DNA from: Bacteroidetes bacterium GWF2_33_16
Lineage (GTDB): Bacteria; Bacteroidota; Bacteroidia; Bacteroidales; UBA12077
NCBI GenBank assembly: GCA_001768565.1
Contig: MEOE01000028.1
Coordinates: 1 to 64,000 of the forward strand
DNA length: 64,000 nt
Direction: 5' to 3'
The notes under the pieces were generated by a model, which saw only the letters and a program-made list of their open reading frames with translations, did no database searches and was not told where the DNA came from. The position numbers and the translations under genes were made by a program. The first letter of the stretch is position 1. Every line of letters starts with the position of its first letter. Below, in pieces: positions 38,217 to 47,251 of this stretch.

Positions 38217-38822
38217 TTATTCTTTGTTCTCTGTCAGTGTATTAATATCAATTATCTTAATTCCTTTTTTTATAAGTTTTATAATCGCTTCATCTTTACT
38301 TTTTTGTGATTTTCCAATAATCGCTTCTGGAATTGTGTACATATCATAACCAAGTTCCTTCCCCTCTATCAAATATTCAGATATAAACTCTTCCGCTAAA
38401 ACACCGATCATCACAATTTCTTTTGCGTTGATTTGCTTAAGGAAATTTCTTAGTTTTTCTATGGTAAATACACTGAAATTATCATTTATAAAAATATGAT
38501 CATTCACCACATTCATTCTTTTATCAAAACTCATCGCTTGGGCATCGATCGTAATATATATAAAAGGAAAAGACAGGGACAAGATTAATACTTTATGGAT
38601 GCTCTTTATGTAAATTACCTTGTGGGGGTCAGTATGATTTATTACATAGTTGACAGAATCAATTATTTTTTGAGCAGAAATTTCAGATAGTTTGTTTTTT
38701 GTATAATATTCCTGAATATCTAGTACGATCAGAAATTTATCTTCAATATTGTTATTCTGCTGTGAATAGCAAAATAGGTTAACTAAACTAAAGAATGTCA
38801 ATAAAGACAGGATTTTTTTCAT
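38217..38822 (-). CDS. Exported isochorismatase-like protein lacking the catalytic cysteine
   Basis: 201 residues from the ATG at 38822, where a normal signal peptide starts (MKKILSLLTFFSLVNLFCYS). The mature part has the isochorismatase order: FLIVLDIQEYY with the first aspartate, then KEIVMIGVLAEEFISEYLIEGKELGYDMY. In active members the position of F in AEEFIS is the nucleophilic cysteine, so hydrolase activity is doubtful. The frame is open upstream: an ATG at 38915 would add 31 residues with a CSGCSC cluster (232 residues in all), and one at 38993 would add 26 more. The family call is moderate; the fold could have been kept for binding only. Confidence 0.6.
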   Translation of the reverse strand: MKKILSLLTFFSLVNLFCYSQQNNNIEDKFLIVLDIQEYYTKNKLSEISAQKIIDSVNYVINHTDPHKVIYIKSIHKVLILSLSFPFIYITIDAQAMSFDKRMNVVNDHIFINDNFSVFTIEKLRNFLKQINAKEIVMIGVLAEEFISEYLIEGKELGYDMYTIPEAIIGKSQKSKDEAIIKLIKKGIKIIDINTLTENKE

Positions 38823-38942
38823 CTGTTTTTTCTTTTTTTGTGATTTAAGAAGAATTTTTCCATTGCATGAACAACCAGAACATGTTTCTAATTCATCTTG
38901 TTGTAATTCTGTCATGATATAAAACTTATTTTTTAAGGTATG

Positions 38943-39009
38943 ATGGAACACCCATATTTGCAATTTTATTACTAGTGTGTTTGTATATGTCAAAACATGG
39001 GTGTTTCAT
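38943..39009. repeat. 13-base inverted repeat around the promoter region
   Basis: ATGGAACACCCAT (38943-38955) and ATGGGTGTTTCAT (38997-39009) are inverted copies with one mismatch, enclosing 41 bases upstream of the isochorismatase-like gene. They may be paired operator sites or the ends of a small invertible segment. Confidence 0.5.
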
Positions 39010-39087
39010 ATTATTTCACCTTATTATTGATTTATTATAAAAAATAGTTTTGTTATTTATCCTTATATTTTTTTGCAAAGCCTAATT

Positions 39088-40332
39088 CTATTTAATGTCA
39101 CGCCAACCATACTCGTTTGCAACGGATGCAATTATCTCAATAGATAGATATAGCCCATATATACCATTAGTCATTACTATAACTCCATCGCCAGAGGATT
39201 CAGATGCAAATAGCGCACAACTTGCTCCTGAATTATTACCACCCGGATGAACAAAATACTTTTTTTCGCCTTCCCCCAAAAGAAAAACGCCAAATCCCAA
39301 TTGAGAAAATCCAGAGAATTCATTAGGATCAACATCTGCAGTTTTGTTAAAAATCGAATTCACAGATTCCTGTTTTAGTATTTTATTAGATTTCCCTTTA
39401 CTGGCAAGCATAAGTTCTACAGCAAACTTTGAAAGATCTGACGGTGTTGTTATTAATCCTGCATGCGCAAGAGCAGAGGGATGTATTCCATATTCCTGAG
39501 GCACACCAGCTTGATTATGAGGTTTTGAGAGTTTTGCCATTACATCTGTTGGCAAAGGAAATTGCATATAACTGGATTTCATTTTCAATGGATCAAAAAT
39601 GTATTCCTGAACAATTTCTTTATACGGTTTTTTAAGGTAATCCTCAAGTACTAGTTGAATAATCATATATCCAGAGTTTGAATACTGATAAAATGTGCCT
39701 GGAGCATGATCAAAATGAAACGGATCATTCATAGCAGGTAATTCACCATTTAATACCTGTATTATTGTTGGCGACGAATTTTTTTCAAAATCAATTCCCT
39801 GTCCTGGTCGGTTAATCCCTGCTTTATGGGTTATCAAAAGACGAAGAGTAACTTTACTCTTAATTGTATCATATGGAATTTTCCACGATTTCAAATAAGT
39901 GTTTACATCCTCATCAAGACTCAATTTTCCTTCCTCGACTAATCGTAAAACAATTGCCGTAGCTAATGGCTTAGATGTTGATGCGGCCTGGAAAAGTGTT
40001 TCTGTTGTTACCATATTACTAGTACCGGATTCTAAAACGCCATAGCTTTTAGCCCATTCCAATTTAAAATTTTTAATTACTGCAATACTTACTCCAGGTA
40101 CATTATATATTTTCATCCTATCCAAGATATTAAATTTGGCTAATGAATCTGTACGCTTTGAATCAAGCATTAAACCAATATTTTCTGCCATTGGAGCGGC
40201 CTCGATCAATCCGTTTTCTACATTTATAATTTGTTCGGTTTGTGCATTTGCTTGTTGGACATAACAAATTATAATAGCAATAAATGCTGTTAACATGAAA
40301 ATGACACTAGATATATTATTTCTTTTTTTCAT
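39088..40332 (-). CDS. Secreted serine hydrolase, beta-lactamase (S12) family
   Basis: 414 residues with a signal peptide of about 30 residues ending QANA. All three motifs of the family are clear: S118-T-S-K121 in FQAASTSKPLATA, Y-S-N in FYQYSNSGYMI, and H-P-G-G in FVHPGGNNSG. The complete H-x-G motif sets it apart from the two serine hydrolases at 20-24 kb. It is likely a periplasmic esterase, D-amino peptidase or carboxypeptidase. It closes a five-gene minus-strand run (start at 45816) of exported enzymes, 43 bases after the SMP-30-like gene. Confidence 0.9.
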   Translation of the reverse strand: MKKRNNISSVIFMLTAFIAIIICYVQQANAQTEQIINVENGLIEAAPMAENIGLMLDSKRTDSLAKFNILDRMKIYNVPGVSIAVIKNFKLEWAKSYGVLESGTSNMVTTETLFQAASTSKPLATAIVLRLVEEGKLSLDEDVNTYLKSWKIPYDTIKSKVTLRLLITHKAGINRPGQGIDFEKNSSPTIIQVLNGELPAMNDPFHFDHAPGTFYQYSNSGYMIIQLVLEDYLKKPYKEIVQEYIFDPLKMKSSYMQFPLPTDVMAKLSKPHNQAGVPQEYGIHPSALAHAGLITTPSDLSKFAVELMLASKGKSNKILKQESVNSIFNKTADVDPNEFSGFSQLGFGVFLLGEGEKKYFVHPGGNNSGASCALFASESSGDGVIVMTNGIYGLYLSIEIIASVANEYGWRDIK

Positions 40333-40375
40333 TTGTTTAATTTTTGCGTTAAATAATTATAATCAATCAGTTTTT

Positions 40376-41383
40376 CTATTTATTATTTAGTTGGTATTTC
40401 AAAACAATTGGGTTTTTAAGTTTGGTAACATCAACTTTTCCATCCATTACAAATTGACGCAAATATGTAGCTGCAAGACAATACAATTCATCACCAACAA
40501 TTACTCCCGAAGTGGGCTCGTTAAACATTGGGTTATTCTGATCTAAAATGGATGAAGAAACAATTTTGCGACCATCAGGGCTTAGAAGATATCGGGAGAT
40601 ATGATGCTTTTTCATATCGCCATCACCATTAAAAACTCCAACAAGACTTTTCTGGTAAAGCATTAGCCCATCGATCCCTTTGGTTTCTACAGGTAAACTA
40701 CAGGCAATTGGTTGAATGGATTTGCTGCTTAAATCAACAATTACAATCCCTTTAGTATTCGAAGCAACATATAGCATTGCATTATCAGAAGAGAGAACCA
40801 TTCCGTTTGCACCTTCCAACAGGCTATCCGACTTTACAAAAAGTTCAACGATGCTTAAATCTGAAGGAACCAGAAAAATACTATTCCCGCCAAAATCTGA
40901 AATAAACGCATCACCCGATTCAGTAAGGGCAAGATCATTAAAAGTGGGAACTTTCCCCTTTGCCGTAAAAAAACTCTTTATTAGTTTACGAGTATCAATA
41001 TGGTAGATATGAACTGCCGATATCATGCTATCGCCCCAGTCGCTGTTAGACACAACCCATAAGCGTCGTCGTTGAGTATCGACTTTCATCCCCAAACTTC
41101 GGAGCATACTATCCTGTTCCGGTTTTACAAAATCAAAGCAATTGCCTTTTAAATCAATTGCAATCACTTTATTTTTTTGAATACTGCTAAGAAAAAACAA
41201 CTTTGTTATTGGATCATAGGTTATGCCTTCAGGAAACAAATCCTTTTCGTTCACTTCAAAAGCAACTGAAGATGAGATTAACTGAGACTTAAACGTTCCC
41301 TGTGCAAAGATAATCCCTTTCGAAAACAGAATAATAAATGCTAGTATTATGAAGGGCCTTATAACTTTTAATAATAATCTCAT
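40376..41383 (-). CDS. Exported SMP-30/gluconolactonase-like beta-propeller
   Basis: 335 residues with a signal peptide (ending IIFAQ). The repeated strands FPEGITYDPITKLFFLSSIQ, NDLALTESGDAFISDF and EGANGMVLSSDNAMLYVAS match the SMP-30/gluconolactonase/LRE propeller, whose members bind a divalent metal through E, N and D residues (here the E of FPEG, the N of NDLA and the N of GANG are candidates). It may be a lactonase, but many relatives have no proven activity. The C-terminal half of the fusion at 59361 has the same fold. It starts 4 bases after the S41-TPR gene ends. Confidence 0.8.
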   Translation of the reverse strand: MRLLLKVIRPFIILAFIILFSKGIIFAQGTFKSQLISSSVAFEVNEKDLFPEGITYDPITKLFFLSSIQKNKVIAIDLKGNCFDFVKPEQDSMLRSLGMKVDTQRRRLWVVSNSDWGDSMISAVHIYHIDTRKLIKSFFTAKGKVPTFNDLALTESGDAFISDFGGNSIFLVPSDLSIVELFVKSDSLLEGANGMVLSSDNAMLYVASNTKGIVIVDLSSKSIQPIACSLPVETKGIDGLMLYQKSLVGVFNGDGDMKKHHISRYLLSPDGRKIVSSSILDQNNPMFNEPTSGVIVGDELYCLAATYLRQFVMDGKVDVTKLKNPIVLKYQLNNK

Positions 41384-41387
41384 TGTT

Positions 41388-43523
41388 TTAACCTTCTATT
41401 ATCTTTTGTGCATTTACGTTTTTCGGGTTCAGTTCTAATGATTTCTTATAATTCTCAATGGCAAGATCCTTTTTATCTGCCTTTAGATAAGCTTCGCCTA
41501 GACTATCGTATGCATTCCAGGAACCTGGAAAAAGATCAACATTTAAAGAAAAAACTTTAATCGCATCATCAAATCTTTCTTGGTTTAAATACTGGTATCC
41601 GGCAAGGTTTAGTACATCTTCAACAAACGATAGAGATTGATATTGTTCTTTATTTATTTCAATTAAACTAATTGCTTCATCAATTCGATTTTGGGACAGC
41701 AATTCAAGGGCTGTAATATAATCTTTAGGTGCTTTTTTCAATTTGCTAATTTGACCATCCCAGTTAAGGATTAACGATGATATTCCGCCTACTGAATCTT
41801 TTGGAAATGAAATGGTCACATTTTTTAAGTCTGTTGCAAATTCATTTTCAGAAATCGCATAAAGATCCGATTGAACCCTAAAAAGGTTATAATCAGAAAA
41901 ATCATCAATAAAGAATGAAAGGTTGCCATCATTAGACTCCACTTGTAAAATATGAAATGAGCTTAATAAATAACGACCCGTGTAATTCCCTAATACTGCG
42001 TCTGTTATTGCTTCCGATGTTGGCTCATCTATTTTGTAATTCAATGCTAATTCCATTACTGGATCTCTTCCTGTTTTAAAATCGTCAAATGAGCATGAAA
42101 CCAAGGTATCGGGACTTATTGCATTTTCAGTTTTAAAAGGCCAAATTGCCTGGGTTCTGGCAGTTGATGTTGTTGCTACAGTAAAGACCAGGCCTGAATT
42201 AGGTAATTTTATTTGCGATGGATTTCCACCAAAAACAGGTCCTTGTGCAGTTGGTTCCCCAATAAAAATAGCTTTAGTTTGAAGCTTGAGCTTATAAGCA
42301 AATAATACTGCTGATGAGAAAGTATGCCTTCCTGTTAATACAAAGAGTTTGTTTCGTTGATTGATTTTTGGATTATCCCGTAATAACTCCACAAGTGGTT
42401 TTAAGTAGGAATCGTCTCCCCCCATATTATTTCTTAGATCAACAACAAAGCGGTTAAACTCGTTGGTGTTTACAAATTCTGCCAATCGCTTTGCAAACTC
42501 GCTAATTGTTTCTTTGCCTTTTTGATTTTGAACTTCGTTAAACTGGAAGTAAATGGTTTTGCTCTTTTCCAAATATTCAAACCAATACGAATCTTTACGG
42601 GGATTTATTATTGCAGGTGATGTTCTATTATCCACTGAACGCATAAATGACCAGTAAAACTTAAATGGAAATCTAACTGCCTTAATATTTTTAACCAGTT
42701 GCTCACCATTTACTTTTTCAAGAGTAAACTGTGCTTTTTTAAGATTATCGATAACTCCCTGAGATTTCAACCACTCTGGCATAAGTCCGATATAGGTGAA
42801 CCTTTCGAGTTGCGCATATTCATTTTCGGCAGATATGTAGGGAATAAATTTCTGGAAAAGATCCTCAATACTTGTTGAGCCTACCTTTAAAATTTTGGTT
42901 CCAACTATATCGCTATATGCACGCGCTGCATCAATAATATACCAACCATCATTAAATTTATAAATCTTTATAGGGAAATCATGAAGATCGAAACATGGGA
43001 AAAATATAAATGGAATTGTATGTGCGTCATTAGGTAATGCATTTAGACGAAATAACTCCATAACAATATCAGATTCTGCCAGTTGTGGGATTTTATTTTC
43101 AATATCTTTTACTGTTTCGTTTACTACCTCTTCTGAAACTTTCGAATTTAAGTTTGGATAATTTTTTTGCATTTGATCAGCAAGAAAATGTACATCTTTT
43201 ACCCATTCAGCTTTTGTTGGTTTTGGAGGTATCCCAGTAAAATATAACATCCGCACATCAATACTAACGGCTATTGTAACTACTAAAATTAGTAAACTTA
43301 ATAAACCAGGTATTATTCCAATAAATTTCAACCACCATTTAGGTGATTTAATGCTCAAAATAGCCAGCATTAGTATTCCAAAAATCAACCCTCCGCTTAA
43401 AAGATAAAAACCTGAATTAAAAAAGAAATCAAAAGGCTTATCTATTAAAAAATAAAGTATAATACCTCCTATAATGGCAAGTGTAAATGCTATAACAAGT
43501 AATATTATGAGAAATTTTTTCAT
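41388..43523 (-). CDS. Membrane-anchored S41 peptidase with C-terminal TPR repeats
   Basis: 711 residues. Three membrane helices fill residues 4-88. A linker leads to an S41-type domain with VDLRNNMGGDDSYL (about 361-374) and the catalytic serine region RHTFSSAVLFAYK (S403 likely) followed by IGEPTAQGP. No PDZ domain is evident. After a beta-rich segment, two or three TPR repeats close the protein (SWNAYDSLGEAYLKADKKDL, then AIENYKKSLELNPKN). C-terminal processing peptidases of this family cut exported proteins. The same TPR tail occurs on three other enzymes of the island. It is separated by 65 bases from the trypsin-like gene upstream. Confidence 0.88.
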   Translation of the reverse strand: MKKFLIILLVIAFTLAIIGGIILYFLIDKPFDFFFNSGFYLLSGGLIFGILMLAILSIKSPKWWLKFIGIIPGLLSLLILVVTIAVSIDVRMLYFTGIPPKPTKAEWVKDVHFLADQMQKNYPNLNSKVSEEVVNETVKDIENKIPQLAESDIVMELFRLNALPNDAHTIPFIFFPCFDLHDFPIKIYKFNDGWYIIDAARAYSDIVGTKILKVGSTSIEDLFQKFIPYISAENEYAQLERFTYIGLMPEWLKSQGVIDNLKKAQFTLEKVNGEQLVKNIKAVRFPFKFYWSFMRSVDNRTSPAIINPRKDSYWFEYLEKSKTIYFQFNEVQNQKGKETISEFAKRLAEFVNTNEFNRFVVDLRNNMGGDDSYLKPLVELLRDNPKINQRNKLFVLTGRHTFSSAVLFAYKLKLQTKAIFIGEPTAQGPVFGGNPSQIKLPNSGLVFTVATTSTARTQAIWPFKTENAISPDTLVSCSFDDFKTGRDPVMELALNYKIDEPTSEAITDAVLGNYTGRYLLSSFHILQVESNDGNLSFFIDDFSDYNLFRVQSDLYAISENEFATDLKNVTISFPKDSVGGISSLILNWDGQISKLKKAPKDYITALELLSQNRIDEAISLIEINKEQYQSLSFVEDVLNLAGYQYLNQERFDDAIKVFSLNVDLFPGSWNAYDSLGEAYLKADKKDLAIENYKKSLELNPKNVNAQKIIEG

Positions 43524-43588
43524 GCTTTTTAGATTGTTAATTATACTTAATGACTATCTTATTTCTTATTGGCTGCATTTCATACTAT

Positions 43589-44893
43589 TTATTTGCTCTG
43601 CTTTAATTTCTTAATTCCATCAATTGCCTGCGGATATTCAGGATATGTTTGCAAACATTTGCTATATGCTTCTTTTGCAAGATCTTTTTCTCCTTTTGCC
43701 AGATATACATCACCAAGGAAAGCATATAATTGTCCCATATGTTGAATTTTTTCATCTGCATATTGAAGTAGTGCAATTGCTTTATCGTATTTTCCGATTG
43801 CTGAGAGTTCTTGTGCGAACTCACAAAAATCAATAAATGTGGGGATTGTAACCTTTTCGCTGGCTAGCAATTGTTCAAGGTCTTTTATTTCTTTTTTTCC
43901 TGTTGAGAAACCATCTTTCCAGCTATCAAAAATCAAAATGCTTTTTCTGTAATTATCAGCAGTGACCTTTATTCCAAATGAATTCATTAAGCCCTCAGTC
44001 CACTGATTAAAGCTTTCTAATGAACCATATTTCAAACCCTTAGATTTAAGCCAATCAATAAAGAAAAGCTCAGTATATAAATAAGACGAAACTTCAAGCC
44101 TAACTCCATTTAGTTTTTCATAATTGGACAAAAACTCCTGAAATGATGTTATACTTTTTTCTTTCTTGTTTTTATCAAGCCAATAGGAATATAATACGTT
44201 CCACAAATAATTAATTGAGCAAGGAGCTTCGAACCAATTTTGGGTTTCATTATCAAATTTCCAGGAAGAAACAATAGCAACCAATTCGTTCTTTTTATTT
44301 ATTACAGGAGAACCGCTCAATCCAGCATTATTTTGCTGAATAAGACTACTAATATATAAGCCAGAACCTGAGTATTTATTTGCTATTGCAGTAAACGATT
44401 GTGCATTCGATTTTTTTATTCTATACGACCATCCTACCTGATAAAGCGTATCACCAGATTGCGCCAATGTGCTGCTCAATTTTAATGGTACAATTTTCGA
44501 ATGATTCTCCTTGATTTTAAAAACCAGATAATCTTTATCAGTATTGCGTTCCCCTATTGATTCATCACTATTTACATTTATTAAATCGCCAAGGATGACA
44601 TATTGTGAAGGATCGTTCATAACTACCATTTTCCATTCTTTAAGCTTCCCCTTAAAATCTATAGTTTTCAAATCACCCGGGCGATTTGTCCATAAGGCAT
44701 GTTTGCAGGTAACTGCTAAAATCTCATCCCCAATATCAATCAAAAATCCATTACCAGGCAAATCGGTAAATGATGTGTCGATATAATGGATTGAGTTTGA
44801 TAAATTTATTTGAGTAATTAGTTTGTTTTGTGATTGTGTGCTAAAAAAAACAGTAAGCAAAAAACAACAGATAAGAAACAATTTAATTTTCAT
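43589..44893 (-). CDS. Exported trypsin-like serine peptidase with TPR tail
   Basis: 434 residues with a signal peptide of about 21 residues. The catalytic triad can be read as H65 (AVTCKHALW), D121 (NTDKDYLVFKI) and S193 (NNAGLSGSPVI), in the chymotrypsin-fold order seen in trypsin_2/Do-like proteases. There is no PDZ domain. Residues of about 240-370 are helical and unassigned; the last 70 residues are TPR repeats (AIALLQYADEKIQHMGQLYA, then GDVYLAKGEKDLAKEAYSKC). Proteins of this type could serve in envelope protein quality control. It begins 2 bases after the end of the alpha/beta hydrolase gene, so the two are almost certainly cotranscribed. Confidence 0.82.
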   Translation of the reverse strand: MKIKLFLICCFLLTVFFSTQSQNKLITQINLSNSIHYIDTSFTDLPGNGFLIDIGDEILAVTCKHALWTNRPGDLKTIDFKGKLKEWKMVVMNDPSQYVILGDLINVNSDESIGERNTDKDYLVFKIKENHSKIVPLKLSSTLAQSGDTLYQVGWSYRIKKSNAQSFTAIANKYSGSGLYISSLIQQNNAGLSGSPVINKKNELVAIVSSWKFDNETQNWFEAPCSINYLWNVLYSYWLDKNKKEKSITSFQEFLSNYEKLNGVRLEVSSYLYTELFFIDWLKSKGLKYGSLESFNQWTEGLMNSFGIKVTADNYRKSILIFDSWKDGFSTGKKEIKDLEQLLASEKVTIPTFIDFCEFAQELSAIGKYDKAIALLQYADEKIQHMGQLYAFLGDVYLAKGEKDLAKEAYSKCLQTYPEYPQAIDGIKKLKQSK

Positions 44894-44895
44894 TT

Positions 44896-45816
44896 TTATT
44901 TATTAATTGATAAAAACTCATTTATAGCAGTAAGTACTTTTTCAGGCTGCTCAATCCACGAATAATGTCCAGATTTCTCAACAAAAACCAATGTTGAGTT
45001 TTTGTAGTAATTCGAATTATTTATTGCTACCGCTTCTCCTGTTGGATCCTGACGACCCTGAATGATTAAAACCGGTTTATTAAAAATTGATTCTTTGTTA
45101 CCAAAATCAAGATATTTCTTTTGGATATCAATCCATATCCAGTTTCCCATTTCAAAATCGAAATCAGAATCTTTCATATTCTTGCCTTCAATTAATGCTT
45201 TCTCGCGATCAAAAAAATAACCAGGCATCATTGCGCGTATTGTTTCTACAATTGCATGATGAGTATCAGCAGCATAGCGGGCAGAATCAGACCAATATTC
45301 CAATGCATCCAAATCGGATTGCCATAGTTTCGACATTATGTTATCGCTAAAATACCTGAATGTACTAAAATCGAATCCCATAGAACCAAGAGTTATTAAG
45401 GAAGAAATAGAAGATGGATATTTCTCCCCATATACCGAGGCTAAAAACCCTCCATAAGAAAAACCGAGAACATTCCAATCCTTCAATCCCAGTTGTTCTC
45501 TTATCGCTTCAAAATCTTTTAGAGTAAGATCAATATTTATAGTGGTTGAATCAAAAATTGCCGGAGCTGATTTCCCTGTTCCTCTTTGATCAACCAAAAT
45601 ACACTGGTAATTTTTTGAAAGTAAATCGCACAAACTTAAACACCTGTCAGAAACATCGCCAGGGCCGCCTCCGATTATTAAAATCGGTTGACCTTGTCCA
45701 AAAATACGGTAATAAATATCTAATCCATTACTATTGACTTTTTCATACTGTCCTTCTGCTTGTTTAAAAAGCAATAATGCAAGTAGAAAAAATGTTGTTA
45801 TTCTAATTGTTTTCAT
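44896..45816 (-). CDS. Exported alpha/beta hydrolase, proline-iminopeptidase-like
   Basis: 306 residues with a signal peptide ending AEGQ. It has the oxyanion-side GGGPG (about 49-53), DQRGTGKS, the nucleophile elbow GFSYGG with S120, and the closing histidine in KSGHYSWIEQP. The GGGPG and DQRGTGKS motifs are those of the S33 proline iminopeptidase group, so an aminopeptidase or ester hydrolase acting outside the cytoplasm is likely. It begins the tightly spaced run through 39088. Confidence 0.88.
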   Translation of the reverse strand: MKTIRITTFFLLALLLFKQAEGQYEKVNSNGLDIYYRIFGQGQPILIIGGGPGDVSDRCLSLCDLLSKNYQCILVDQRGTGKSAPAIFDSTTINIDLTLKDFEAIREQLGLKDWNVLGFSYGGFLASVYGEKYPSSISSLITLGSMGFDFSTFRYFSDNIMSKLWQSDLDALEYWSDSARYAADTHHAIVETIRAMMPGYFFDREKALIEGKNMKDSDFDFEMGNWIWIDIQKKYLDFGNKESIFNKPVLIIQGRQDPTGEAVAINNSNYYKNSTLVFVEKSGHYSWIEQPEKVLTAINEFLSINK

Positions 45817-45858
45817 CTGTTATTAATATTATAATTTACTACACTATAAATTTTTTGT

Positions 45859-47175
45859 TTAAAAAGGTTTTTCTCTTTTTGTTTCTTTCGATTTTATTAA
45901 TATGAAGTAAAAAATGAATCCTGCGAGTGTAATCGCAATACCTGTTATTGATTGAATAGGTTTTTCAAACAAAACATAAAACATCATACACCCTTCTATT
46001 AATATAAAAGTTACAGGAACATATGGATATCCAAACGTATGGTAAAAGGGTTCTCCGTTTTTTTTCTGTTTATGTCGAATAACAAATACGCCTATTACTG
46101 ACATTATTGTGAACATGCTTAAGGTAAATCCTATTATGGTCATTATTTGATCAAAAGTAGATGTCCATATCAGAATTAAAGAAATCAACATGAGAAGATA
46201 TGTTGCATAAACAGGAGAACCATGGCGGTTTTCAACACCTAATATATTCATTGCTTTATAGTCTAATGCTAACGCTTGTGTTACGCGAGGACCTGTAATT
46301 AGCATAGAATTAATGGAAGCTATTAGTCCGATTGAAATTAAGATAGCAACAAATTTTCCTCCCGCTTCTCCAAAAATATTATTGGCAGCAAGAAAAGCCA
46401 CATCAACTTTTCCGGCTAAATCAGTTAAAGGAACTGTATATAAAAAGGCAAAATTCAATACTGTGTACAATGCCATTACTATCAGGGTTCCAGTGATCAG
46501 AATTTTGGGAAGGTTTTTTACCGGGTTTTCAATTTGATGAGTAATATATGCAGCGGAGTTCCATCCCGAATAAGCAAACGAAACATAAACCAACGAAACG
46601 GCAAATGCAGGGCTAAAGATTTGTTTTATATCACTCAGGTTTAAAGTAATACTAAAATTTGCATGGTGTCCAACAAAAAAAGCAGTTGAACAAAATCCTA
46701 TTAGTAATACCACATTAAGGAGTGTTGCAAAAAAATTAAAATTTGCTCCAACCCTAAAACTGCTTGAGTTTAAAACTGCCAGAACAATTATGCTAATCAC
46801 AGAAATTAAAAGGGGCGAAATAACAAAAAATATATTTGCATATACTCCAAGAGCAATTGCAGCAATTGCAATAGGAGCTGCAAAACCAATTGTCATTGAA
46901 ATAAAACCAGACAAAAACCCAATAGATGGGTGAAATATTTTTGATAAAAAAGTATACTCTCCGCCTGATAGAGGTATTCTGGCTGCCAACTCACCATATG
47001 TTAATGCTCCGCATAATGCAACAATACCTCCGGTAATCCATATAAATACCAATGCTAATATTGAATGAATGCCTGCTACCTGAAATCCCAGGCTGGTATA
47101 AACACCTGTACCGATCATATTTGATACTACAATTGCAACACCACGTGAAGGACTAATGAGTTTCTGTGTTTCCAT
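45859..47175 (-). CDS. APC-family amino acid permease
   Basis: 438 residues with about 12 membrane helices. The first helix has the family signature SRGVAIVVSNMIGTGVYTSLG, and helix 6 has FAYSGWNSAAYI, both of the amino acid-polyamine-organocation superfamily (LAT/AAT-like). The substrate is probably an amino acid or small amine. It is the only transporter with a small-molecule substrate in the exported-enzyme run and could take up what the peptidases release, which is inference from position. Gaps are 42 bases to the alpha/beta hydrolase gene and 76 to the methyltransferase-like gene. Confidence 0.9.
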   Translation of the reverse strand: METQKLISPSRGVAIVVSNMIGTGVYTSLGFQVAGIHSILALVFIWITGGIVALCGALTYGELAARIPLSGGEYTFLSKIFHPSIGFLSGFISMTIGFAAPIAIAAIALGVYANIFFVISPLLISVISIIVLAVLNSSSFRVGANFNFFATLLNVVLLIGFCSTAFFVGHHANFSITLNLSDIKQIFSPAFAVSLVYVSFAYSGWNSAAYITHQIENPVKNLPKILITGTLIVMALYTVLNFAFLYTVPLTDLAGKVDVAFLAANNIFGEAGGKFVAILISIGLIASINSMLITGPRVTQALALDYKAMNILGVENRHGSPVYATYLLMLISLILIWTSTFDQIMTIIGFTLSMFTIMSVIGVFVIRHKQKKNGEPFYHTFGYPYVPVTFILIEGCMMFYVLFEKPIQSITGIAITLAGFIFYFILIKSKETKREKPF

Positions 47176-47251
47176 TAAAATCTAATTGTTAATTAATTAC
47201 TGATTCTTTTTGTTTTGATACAATGTGCTTTTTTACTTTCGAATTAGTCAA

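Noticed and set aside
19991..40332. Antibiotic-resistance beta-lactamases
   Set aside because: The three serine hydrolases have S12-type motifs but are far more likely esterases or peptidases; nothing in the sequence supports resistance.
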